Source of the DNA: Nicotiana tabacum
Lineage: Eukaryota; Streptophyta; Magnoliopsida; Solanales; Solanaceae
NCBI RefSeq assembly: GCF_000715075.1
Contig: NC_134089.1
Span: forward strand, 102,989,157-103,053,156
Length of the DNA: 64,000 nt
Direction: 5' to 3'
Positions within the stretch are counted from its first letter, which is position 1, and every line of letters starts with the position of its first letter. The notes beneath the pieces were generated by a model that saw only the letters and a program-made list of their open reading frames with translations, was not told the origin of the DNA and did not search any database. Made by a program: the position numbers and the translations under genes. Below, one piece after another: positions 32,667 to 42,188 of this stretch.

Positions 32667-34661
32667 CTTGGGAATTTTAAGGCGTCCCAAGTCACCGATT
32701 TTAATCCCTGAATCGAGGAGAATATGACTCTGTCTATTTAACAGTCTGCGCACCAGAAATCCGGATAAGGAATTCTGTTAACCCGGGAGAAGGTGTTAGG
32801 CCTTCCCGAGTTCCGTGGTTCTAGCACGGTCGCTCAACTGTTATATTCGGCTTGATTATTTTGATTTGTTAAATACATTTTTATTGCATGATTTTATTGT
32901 TACCGCTTCTATTTAGATTTAAAGACCCTTCTTTGAATCGAATCACGCGTACGTATATTCGTGTTATAAATTATATTTTTTAAAACATGCGGAGTTGTGT
33001 CACGCGCACGTGTACACAATAATATAGATAATATTTTTATTAAAATAATCATTTTCGAAATTATGCTTTAAATAAAATCAAAAACATTCGCCCTTTTGGT
33101 ATAATTAAGTAGTGAACCTCACATCTCGGGTTTTTATGAAATTAATAATGATATTCTCCGAGAAATCCCTTTTATTAAATATTCGATCGAAGTCACGCGA
33201 ACGCATAATCCGAATTGCTTTTAGAAATATAATTAGGTTACGCGAACGTATCCCTAATCACAAAAATATTCTTGATGGTAGTATAAATTTTCCACAAATT
33301 GTTTATTACATCCATACATTTTTATGTGAAAGTCATGAGAAATAAATATTCTTCTAGTCTCTAAATTCCTTAAAAAGAATTTACAATTTATTGGACGTTG
33401 ATCGCAATTTATATTTTTTCGCGTATGAATTATATTCCTCAAACCATTCGAATTTGAGGAGTAAAATAAACAACGTGTGATTAATACTACCATTTAGTGA
33501 ATACAATATTTGCCTACCTAAATAAACAACGTGCAAATTACGTATAAAAATTGGGAAAGAATGGATGTAAGAAAGGAAGTGATATTTTTGAAGAATTTTC
33601 ATTATTCTATTTGTAGCAAACGCTATTTACACATTTTTTGACTTAAAATGTTACAATTTATATATCTCATCTTTCTTTTACACCACTTGTTTTTAGTCCG
33701 AGGTTATAATTATTTAGTTAATTTTTGATTACGAAGATTGAGTTTGAGATAAACACTAACTCTGCCTATGCGAATATTTACAAACACTAACTCTATATTT
33801 TGTAAAAAAATCATCGACATTATTTCATACATTAAAAGAAATGAGTTGATCGCGTTCCTAAAATAACTATGCCATTTGTTATTAAAAAAGAGAACTAATC
33901 TACCAATTGATTTAATAAGACGACATCATCTAGCTTTAAACAAAATTAGATATTTGACAAAATAATCTAGTAATGTAATTTCTGGGTATTTCCGTATTAT
34001 TCTTTACTTAGCTAACAATATCACAAGATTTAATTAATGGCCAATTTTCTGCAATGTTCCCTATCTCAACAATTTAAACAGTAAATGTCATCACTAGTCC
34101 TCAAAACATATAAGATTATCGTGGAATTTACTACTCCAGAAGGTTAATTAGTTAACAATTTATCGTGTCAAGTATAATACTATATTAACCAACTAAAACA
34201 AAACTGAAACTTAAACTAATAAAATTTAAATGAGTAGAAGACATCCTTATAATTCCAAACTTCATTTACTTGCCATGTTGAAGCTTTTCATGCCATGAAT
34301 TTAAAATATATACCTGATATTGGAAGCAAAAGAAAATGATGATGAGAATCAGCAGCAATAATAACAGTACAATAGCAACAACTGCCCAGCAACAGTAACA
34401 ACCCAGTAACAGACCGGTGGAGTAGTAATCCCAAAAACAAAAGCTTTAAGCTTTAAATGAAACAACAACCATTAATACTAATTTCAAACAAAAAAAGAAA
34501 GTAGTAGATTTTTTTTTAGTTTTATTTTATTTTGAAAGCTTAAATATTTTTCGGAATTTTTCTCTCTTCTATTCTCTGTCCGTTTTTTTCTCTCTATCTG
34601 TGTGTGTATTTTTTTTCGTATCTCTCTCCCTATTTCTGTTCTTGTCTTGTGTTCAAGACTT

Positions 34662-34672
34662 CATATATATAA
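34662..34672 (-). promoter_or_regulatory. Candidate TATA box of LTR1
   Basis: Minus-strand ATTATATATATGA, followed downstream by ACACAAGACAAGAACAG and an AG-rich AGGGAGAGAGATACG stretch. A start about 30 nt downstream would be near 34630. A second TATA-like word (ATATAAAG, minus strand, about 36716-36726) lies upstream next to the site II cluster. I cannot tell which is used. Confidence 0.45.
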
Positions 34673-36534
34673 TCCCATCCCATAAATCTTTTAATCAATT
34701 AAATCAATACTTTTTCTCTACCCAACCCATTATCTTTCCACTCATCCCCATTACATTAAATAAACATATCACACCACCCCATTATATTTTGTCCCCCATG
34801 CTTCATTTAAAATAATGCAAGATTCCCCCTTTAAATTAAATCTTGTCCCCCCTTTATATTAAACAACTATATCACAACTCACCCCATTTCATTTTGTCCC
34901 TCATGCTTCAAATAAACAATTTCAAAATGTACAATTCCTAAACTTCCCCTCACGACCTTACTGAAATTACCAAACTACCCCTGAACGTACTACAAATTTA
35001 CCAAACTACCCATCAGCTATAACACATCAATTAATCAAACTTAACCAAAATATAGACAATATGATCAATTTCTAACAATGTTCAAACAACAATATGAACA
35101 CGGATGAACATCATAACAACAATATCACATGAACACGATTTTAATAATATTTCAACAACAAATCACATGAACACAAATTGAACAACAAAGAACAACTAAA
35201 ATTTGATTGAACAATATTTTAGCAACAAACAATCCTATTTTCGGATTCAACAACTACAACAAACAAGTATATTTAGATTTCTAACTTCAATCATATTGAA
35301 CTTAAAATCAATTCTAACAACATTACAACCAACAATTCCTATATTAAACTTTATGAGATAAATTCAAGAAATAATCACAAATGGTAAACAAGAAACCAAG
35401 CTATACAAATTTCGGATTCAAGAACAAACAAACATAATATGAACATGAATTAAATCTAAAAATAAAAACGATGGATTCAAATGATTAAAACCAACATACT
35501 TCCCTTATTACAACTAAATTCTTTAGACAAATAACAAGATCGACGAAGAAACAATTATGAACTTAAACTTGAACTTAACAATATTAACAATTTCTAACAA
35601 TACATAAACACATGAAACAAATTGAAGAAATAGTTAATTAAATTTCAATTTGAATCTAACAAACATCAAACTAACAAATATTCACTTAAACAATAATACA
35701 AACATGAAATGAATATGAAAACAACTAATTAAACTTCTATTTTGAAATCTGAAAATTAATTTAACAAACAACATGAACATGAACAAAACCAAAAATCAAA
35801 TATCTAAGCATAGACATGAACAAAACAAACATTCGCTGATTTTAGATTCGAAAAATATCAAAACAAAATACGGACAAACAAAAAACTCAAAATCTACTAA
35901 CCGGATCGAACGACATACGTACGGACTGTTTTGATGACCCAAGCATCGAGCGAATGACGATGAACTTGGATGGAAACAATCTATCCGGAAACGAATCTCG
36001 CACCAAGATAACTTGACGCCGAAGACGACCACGAACGGACGACCAAAGAAGGTGGTCGTTTGGCATCGTTTAAAAACGAAAAATGGCAGCCCGTCACAAG
36101 CAGAAGGCAGCAGCAGCTCGATTAGCGAAGAAGACGCATCTACGACAGCCATGGATGGAGGTCGAAGCTCGAGCTTTGACGAAGAACAAAGAAGATGAAA
36201 GCAACCACCATGGATGACGATGGCAGAAGCTGTGACGGGCAGTCGCGGGGAGCTTGGTGTTGAAGTTGATGAGCACGATGCAGCAGCTCGGAGACAGAAT
36301 TAGTCGCGGAAATCTCAACTGTGAGCTTTCATGGTGGAGCTCGACGGATTGGTTGTTGGTTCGGTCGCGTTTGGAGGTCGTTTGGTTGAGCCGGGGTCGT
36401 GAGGGTGACGTGCGTGTGTGTGTGTGACGTTGGGCAGCCATGGTTGAGCTTTGAGGGGGAAGCCATGGATGACCTTGGAGAAACTTGAGGAAGAAGAAGA
36501 AGATAGGAGGGGGGCGGATGACTTCTTAGTCTTT

Positions 36535-36726
36535 TTAGGGTTTTTTTCTTCTTTTTTCTTTTGTTTTGTGTTGTAAAATGTAAGACAAAGGGGTTTGGGT
36601 CTTTTGGATTATGGACTGGGTCGACCCAGCTCGAAATGGACTGGGTCGTAGGGAAGATTGGGCCATTTTTTGGGCCGGTGGCTTGAAATCGAAGAAGAGG
36701 CCCAATTCCGACTTTCTTTATATTTT
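36535..36726 (-). promoter_or_regulatory. Site II (TGGGCC) cluster plus telo-box in LTR1
   Basis: Three TGGGCC/GGCCCA words at 36659-36664, 36671-36676 and 36699-36704, then minus-strand AAACCCTAA (telo-box) at 36543-36535. Between them GACCCAG occurs in direct and inverted form (36617-36656). In plants, site II and telo-box pairs are typical of ribosomal-protein and other proliferation-linked promoters. LTR2 has the same set at 51133-51178 and 51010-51018. Confidence 0.6.
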
Positions 36727-37146
36727 CGCTCTCTTTTCTTCTTTTCTTTCTCTAAAGCTAAATTATAAAAAATACTTAAACTATTATTAAGAACTAAATT
36801 AAGTTATAAAAGTGCAAATTAACTCTCAATAACAATTAACGCACAATTAAGTAATAATTAAGCATAAAATTGTATATTTGGACATTAAATGCTAAAAATG
36901 CAAACGATGCCTATTTTTGTAATTTTTAATTTTTTATAAACAAATTTAATTAGTAACAATTATAGAATTAAATCCTACATGCAAATGCGACATATTTTTG
37001 TATTTTTTTTTTATTAATTTAGCAAATAACAGACAAATACAAATAATTATTCAAAATATCACAAAATTGCACACCAAAGAAAAATCATTTTATTTTTGAA
37101 TTTTTTGGGAGTAATTCTCATATTGGGAAAAAATCACGTGCTTACA

Positions 37147-37164
37147 GCTGCCCCTCTTTGCCCG
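37147..37164 (-). other. Polypurine tract, unit 1
   Basis: Minus-strand CGGGCAAAGAGGGGCAGC directly precedes the LTR start TGTAAG. It is the expected primer for plus-strand DNA synthesis. Confidence 0.85.
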
Positions 37165-37273
37165 AAGACACGAAGGGTTTTCGTGCAAAGATAAAGCGAG
37201 CGATTTTTGCCCATCCGAGTACTCCGTTGAAGCATTTTTTTTTTTGAAAAAGATTTGACCGAACCTTTGCTTC

Positions 37274-37326
37274 AAAGGTTTCCTACATATCCTGGGCTAA
37301 ACAGGAATCAGGTCAATGTAGTTCGG
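37274..37326. repeat. Two-level hairpin motif, copy D
   Basis: Reads GGTTTCCTACATAT, CCTG-GGCTAAA-CAGG, AATCAGGTCA and ATGTAGTTCGG. The outer stem is CTACAT/ATGTAG, where other copies have CTACG/CGTAG. The inner stem is CCTG/CAGG. It lies about 130 bp inside the internal region. Confidence 0.88.
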
Positions 37327-37659
37327 AAACTTTGGTAGCTGGGACTACCGTTGGACTGCACTGTTACTGTTGTTGCATGCTATTACTACTGCTTACCGAT
37401 CTCCTTGTTACACCATGCTTAAAAGAAAACAAGAAGTTAAGCTATACTGCAATTTTTCTTGTTGCCTTGCTTTCTTGTCCGCTTGCATTTTTTCGGTGCT
37501 TTTCTTCTTTTTGACATATGCACTTGAGTTTGTGTTGTGACCTCTTGTTGCAACCTTCTGCTTCCCGGTGCCGGGGAATTTTATTGTTTCCTGCTGGGGA
37601 TTCCAATTTTAACCCTCTGTTTTATTGTCCTCTGACTTGATCTTGAAATGTATGCCTCT

Positions 37660-37933
37660 GTTGTATGGGCGGGCTCCCAACTTCAATACTTGAAAATTTA
37701 AAGACTGAAATGTATGCCTCTGTTATCTGGGCGGGCTCCCAACTTCAAATAAACAACTTTTGAAATAAACGTCATTCCTTTCTTCAAGCGGGCTCCTGAC
37801 TTCAACAACAACTTCTAAAATAAAATGCCTTTCCTCTCTTCAGGCGGGCTCCTGATTTCAACAACAACTTTGAAAATAATCGCCATTACTCTTTTCAGGC
37901 GGGCTCCTGACTTCAACAACTTTTAAAATAAAA
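37660..37933. repeat. GCGGGCTCC degenerate repeat, unit 1
   Basis: Five copies of GCGGGCTCC(C/T)(A/G)ACTTCA separated by 45-65 bp of TTTGAAATAAA-like sequence (first at about 37669, last at about 37899). It abuts the 30-bp array. Confidence 0.85.
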
Positions 37934-38837
37934 TCCTATTCGAGGGCGGATGAACCCGAAATATCCTATTCGAGGGCGGATGAACCCAAAATATCCTATT
38001 CGAGGGCGGATGAACCCAAAATATCCTATTCGAGGGCGGATGAACCCAAAATATCCTATTCGAGGGCGGATGAACCCAAAAATATCCTATTCGAGGGCGG
38101 ATGAACCCAAAATATCCTATTCGAGGGCGGATGAACCCAAAATATCCTATTCGAGGGCGGATGAACCCAAAAATATCCTATTCGAGGGCGGATGAACCCA
38201 AAATATCCTATTCGAGGGCGGATGATCCCATTATATCCTATTCGAGGGCGGATGAACCCAAAATATCCTATTCGAGGGCGGATGAACCCAAAATATCCTA
38301 TTCGAGGGCGGATGAACCCAAAATATCCTATTCGAGGGCGGATGAACCCAACAATATCCTATTCGAGGGCGGATGAACCCAAAATATCCTATTCGAGGGC
38401 GGATGAACCCAAAATATCCTATTCGAGGGCGGATGAACCCAACAATATCCTATTCGAGGGCGGATGAACCCAAAATATCCTATTCGAGGGCGGATGAACC
38501 CATTATATCCTATTCGAGGGCGGATGAACCCAAAAATATCCTATTCGAGGGCGGATGAACCCAAAATATCCTATTCGAGGGCGGATGATCCCATTATATC
38601 CTATTCGAGGGCGGATGAACCCAAAATATCCTATTCGAGGGCGGATGAACCCAAAATATCCTATTCGAGGGCGGATGAACCCATTATATCCTATTCGAGG
38701 GCGGATGAACCCAAAATATCATATTCGAGGGCGGAAGAACCCATTATATCCTATTCGAGGGCGGATGAACCCAACAATATCCTATTCGAGGGCGGATGAA
38801 CCCAACAATATCCTATTCGAGGGCGGATGATCCCATT
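37934..38837. repeat. 30-bp tandem array, about 30 copies (unit 1)
   Basis: The unit is TCCTATTCGAGGGCGGATGA followed by ACCCAAAATA. Variants differ mainly in the last bases: AAAAT, AAAAAT (31 bp), ACAAT (31 bp), CATTAT, and GATCCC for GAACCC. The variants recur in blocks, as in a higher-order structure. Because 30 is a multiple of three, plus-strand frames show a ten-residue repeat (NPKYPIRGRM); the 31-bp variants shift the frame, so a real protein is unlikely. Position between coding region and 3' LTR matches the hypervariable 3' region known in Ogre-type elements. Confidence 0.96.
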
Positions 38838-38991
38838 TTTATAAATCTTAGAATTGTCTTACCTCCGACTGTTTTTCTTCGAATCGTGATGTCTTGCTAT
38901 CTCTTAAAACTTGAATTGATTTCCTCGTTCTTCCGAGAAAATTTTCGACAATGGCAGAAAATCGTCTACCCCAGTTTTGGTGCTTTTCCTT

Positions 38992-39232
38992 GTTCTCCAG
39001 GTGGACGCCTGACTTCTGATATTTCAACTGTTCTTCCTTGTTCTCCAGGTGGATGCCTGATTGCTGATACTTCAACTGTTCTTCCTTATTCTCCAGGTGG
39101 ACGCCTGACTGCTAATACTTCCATTTCTCTTCCTTGTTCTCCAGGTGGACGCCTGATTTCTTCTTCAATTTTTCATCCTCATTCTCCAGGTGGACGCCTG
39201 ACTTCTTCTTCAATTTTTTATCCTCCGCTCTG
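38992..39232. repeat. 48-bp tandem repeat, five copies (unit 1)
   Basis: Each unit starts TTCTCCAGGTGGACGCCTGA and continues with a T-rich half (CTTCTGATATTTCAACTG, then TTCTTCCTTG). Later copies replace the second half with TTTCTTCTTCAATTTTTCATC. Confidence 0.92.
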
Positions 39233-40900
39233 CTTTGTTCTTGCTTGCTGGGGATAATTCCACTGTGGGAGTCTCCTTTCTTCCCCTCCTTCAAATTCAA
39301 TTTTTTTTTTTTTTAGAATTTATTTTCTCTCAACACTGCTGGGAATAAAAGTGTTATCTTCTTGGGATAACGTTGTTGAGGATAATGCTGCTGGGGAATT
39401 TTATCCCTTCAAATTTTTGCATCATTCTTCTGGAAGCTGCTGGGGATGATAATGGTTTTTGCTTTTCTGAGCACAAATGTCATCCCTTTGTTCTGTCTGC
39501 TGGGGAACAACTTCTTTTATTAAAACTTGTTATGCTGGGGGTAAAACTGGTTCAAAGACCACTTCCCTTGAGACTGGTGCTATATTCATTCTACCCCGAA
39601 TGGGTATCTGACTTCCAGAAAATTTTCCAAATGAAAGGAAATTTTTCTGCCCCAGTTTGACAGTCTCCCTTATGGCATGCATTTCTGTCATCAATGCCAC
39701 TTCCTTTACCTGTTTCAATTTAAACAAAATTTGTTAGTTTAAAATGCGGTGGTTGGTTATGATACTCCTACTGGGATGGTTTTTCCCTTTCTCCCTTCCC
39801 CACTCTATGTTGTCCGACCCTCTTGGAACTTGGTCGAAAATCTGTCGGGGATGCTCCTACATCTCGATGATCTACCGGGGGCCCTCTTGGAATTAGGTCC
39901 ACAATTTTCTCAACTGTTGTTTTCCTGTTTTTCTCCAACTTCCCTTGGAAATTTGGTCGTATTGGGATCTAGGCCCCTTTCATCATTTGGTCTTGCGACC
40001 AACTTCTTTTCTCTTTATCGCCTTGTCTTTGGCGTGTCCTATTCGCATTTTGCTTTGCATCATTTTGACAACTGGTAGTAAGCTCTGAAAATCCTTTTCA
40101 AAAACAAACTGCTGGGAAGGTAAAGTTTTTTAAACCAAGAAATGAAAGAGTGATGATTTCAAAAAATAGAAAAAAAGAAGAAGTCTTTCTGAACAAATGC
40201 TAGGGAAAAGGAAAGAAAAGAACTTATCTGAATGATATAACCGATTCCAACGATCATGTCGTGCATTCCGGATTAATCAACCCAGTCTATTTGTATCAAT
40301 CAACCTTCCAGACGGCCTCATGTTGCTGGGGATAAACAAGCACTCAACTCTTTGCCAAATGCGGATCCTTCCCGCCAATCTTGTCTTGTCGCCTCATAGT
40401 GCCCTTCGAGGGGTTTTCACTAATAAGACTCTCTCATTTCTCTCAACTCTCGTCGCCTTATGGTGCCTCTGAAGGTTTTCACCGATAAGACTTTCTTATT
40501 TTATTTTATTTTTCAGCTGAGGATTGGAGTGCTGCCGATATAACTCTCTCTGTTGGGGATTCTTTCGGCTATCAATTCATTTTCAGCTTATGATCTTCTT
40601 CTTTGCTGGGGATCAGAGTGTTATTCCCGACTTCCATTTGAATTGACTTAGCATTTCTCAGATACTGATCGGGAGGTCTTTTTTGGACATTAATAGGGGT
40701 TTTTGTGTATGGCTGAAAGTAGAAGGGGGTATCCAAAGTTCAAAAATAATTCTTAGGGGTAAAATAGTACAACTCTTGGAATCAAACTTTCTTGACAAAA
40801 TTACAAGCGCCAACTTCTGCCCCAGTTTTTCTTGCTTGAGGATTTTTATTTTGTCATACTATGTTACCTTATGCACACTATGTTACACTATGACCGAGCC
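39233..40900 (-). other. Internal 1 non-coding stretch with GCTGGGGA words
   Basis: No gene is supported. The word GCTGGGGA occurs at about 39246, 39391, 39440, 39510, 40324 and 40606 (plus 37591), with near matches such as GCTGGGGG, GCTGGGAA and GTTGGGGA. It includes a GGTTTTCACC pair (40389-40496). A plus-strand open frame at 39749-40078 is conserved in unit 2, but the two units are nearly identical everywhere, so that says little. Confidence 0.6.
40389..40496. repeat. Pair of GGTTTTCACC motifs (unit 1)
   Basis: First copy: CATAGTGCCCTTCGAGGGG (stem CCCT-TCG-AGGG), TTTTCACTAATAAGACTCTC. Second copy: TATGGTGCCTCTGAAGG (stem CCT-CTGA-AGG), TTTTCACCGATAAGACTTTC. Both are preceded by (G)TCGCCT(C/T)A. 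The same pair is at 2925-3030 and 54592-54700. Confidence 0.82.
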
Positions 40901-40949
40901 GTGAGGCGCCTACGTATCCTTCTTTGAGGAATCAGGTCCAACGTAGTTC
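40901..40949. repeat. Two-level hairpin motif, copy C
   Basis: Reads GAGGCGCCTACGTAT, CCTT-CTTT-GAGG, AATCAGGTCCA and ACGTAGTTCC. The outer stem is CTACGT/ACGTAG. The inner stem is TCCT/AGGA with an extra T-G pair. It lies just left of the pol stub. Confidence 0.86.
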
Positions 40950-41189
40950 CCATTCCTTTGTTTTTTGTTTTTTTTTCTTGACTTTTCTTTTGTTCTTATT
41001 ATCATTACTTTTTTCATTTTCATTACTGATTCCAAAAGAGGGGTATGAAAGTAAATAAGGCTCAAAAGGGGAAGCAAAGGTCAAAGTGTTTGGATAGAAG
41101 AAAGAATTGCCTCCGTCATTTCATTCTCTGATAAATGCTAAGTACAAACAAACAACAATTACAATTACCAGAAATCATAATATCTCTTA

Positions 41190-41700
41190 ACTGCGTCAGA
41201 ATTGATAGCCATGTCGACGCATTTCCCTTCGTTATCTGTGGATCATAAAGCGTCATCGGGCTTGCTCTATTTAGATTGCGATGATCAACACATACCTCGG
41301 ATTTTCCTTTTTTTTTTGGCACCACATTAGCCCACCAATCAGGATATCGAGCGGCCCGAATAACCTTAGTATTCAGCTGTTTGGTCACTTCTTCCTTAAT
41401 CTTCCCACTCACGTTGGTTTTGATCTTCCTGAATTTTGCTGGACGGGGGGTAATGCCGGGTCAGTGGGCAATTTTTGAACCACTAGATTGGTGCTTAAGC
41501 CTGGCATGTCGTCGTATGACCATGCAAAATGTTTTGAATTCAGTAAGTGCTTTGATTAGTTCTTACCTGATGTTTGGTTTCATGTGGATGCTTATCTTAG
41601 CTTCCCTGATGTCATCCGCATCCCCTAGATTGACGGCTTCCGTGTCATTTGAGTTGGGCTCTTTTCTTTTTTTTCAAATTGGCTCAACTCTCTGTTAATT
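41190..41700 (-). pseudogene. Pol stub: N-terminal edge of Ogre reverse transcriptase (unit 1)
   Basis: The minus-strand frame 41412-41116 reads KIKEEVTKQLNTKVIRAARY, then PDWWANVVPKKKGK and VCVDHRNLNRASP, the start of the Ty3/gypsy RT domain (EV...V.YP.W.ANVVPV.KK.GK.R.C.D.R.LN.A.P). Immediately afterwards, where the FPLP..D block and the catalytic motifs should follow, the sequence becomes unrelated. Upstream (41698-41420) the pre-RT linker (IREELIKALTEFKTF) is readable with a stop. The rest of RT, RNase H and integrase is absent from the unit, and no protease is seen between gag and here. This is an internal deletion shared by both units, so it predates their separation. Confidence 0.82.
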
Positions 41701-42188
41701 TTTCTGAAGGCTTCATCCTTATCGTATTCCGACTTATCATCACAATCTTGTACTATAAGTTCGAAATCAGATTGATTGATTTCTTTTTTAGACTAGGTTG
41801 AAGATCCGTCGTGCATGCCATGTCATTAGAACCAGTAGAAAGAGAACTGTTCAGAAGAGAAAAATAAGAAGAAAAATTAAAACAAAATAAGGAATGAGGA
41901 AAAAAACTTTCACTTTATTAAAATACGGGATAGCAAGGTTTCACACTTTGGTGAGCACAAGAAAGATCTGGATTACAACCCTGGAATAATCCAGACAACA
42001 AAAAAGAAAATCAGAGCCCACTACCAAGACTCCCTTCGTATAGGAAAAGGAGTAGCCATTCAATTGTTGATTTTTGCTTTCAACCCCACAAACTGTACAT
42101 CTGCCTCATTGGACCATTTTCCCAACACCATAACTGGCTTGTCATCCACCTTTTCCAACTATACCACCGTTTTCCCACTGGTTAACAT

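Larger units (their letters stand above)
32568..37146 (-). repeat. Ogre LTR1 (3' LTR of unit 1)
   Basis: 4579 bp. The minus-strand form is TGTAAGCACGTGATTTTT...GGAGGTGCGACA. The U5 end holds TAACCCGGGAGAAGGTGTTA (32777-32796) and GTGGTTCTAGCACGGTCGCT (32816-32835). Four CACGCG/ACGCGAACG words lie at 32944-33245. A minus-strand TATATAT box is at 34662-34672. 34900-35780 is A-rich with ACAACAA/CAACAATATGAACA words. 35900-36500 is GC-richer. Telo-box and site II motifs lie at 36535-36704. Weak open frames on both strands (for example 36152-35796) match nothing. The five bases before it are ACAGC, the candidate target duplication to look for at the far end of the array. Confidence 0.95.

Noticed and set aside
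35796..36198. Open frames in the GC-richer part of the LTRs (both strands) as a captured host gene
   Set aside because: Overlapping frames on both strands and no recognisable domain. The same frames are in LTR1 and LTR2 only because these are copies of one sequence.
37950..38830. Plus-strand open frames with a ten-residue repeat (NPKYPIRGRM)
   Set aside because: They are produced by the 30-bp period. 31-bp variants shift the frame repeatedly, and they lie antisense to the element.
37934..38837. CRISPR-like array of 30-bp repeats
   Set aside because: Units are directly adjacent with no spacers, the context is a plant retrotransposon, and there are no cas genes.
39749..40078. 109-codon plus-strand frame conserved in both Ogre units
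   Set aside because: The units are nearly identical everywhere, the frame is antisense to the element, and I recognise no domain.
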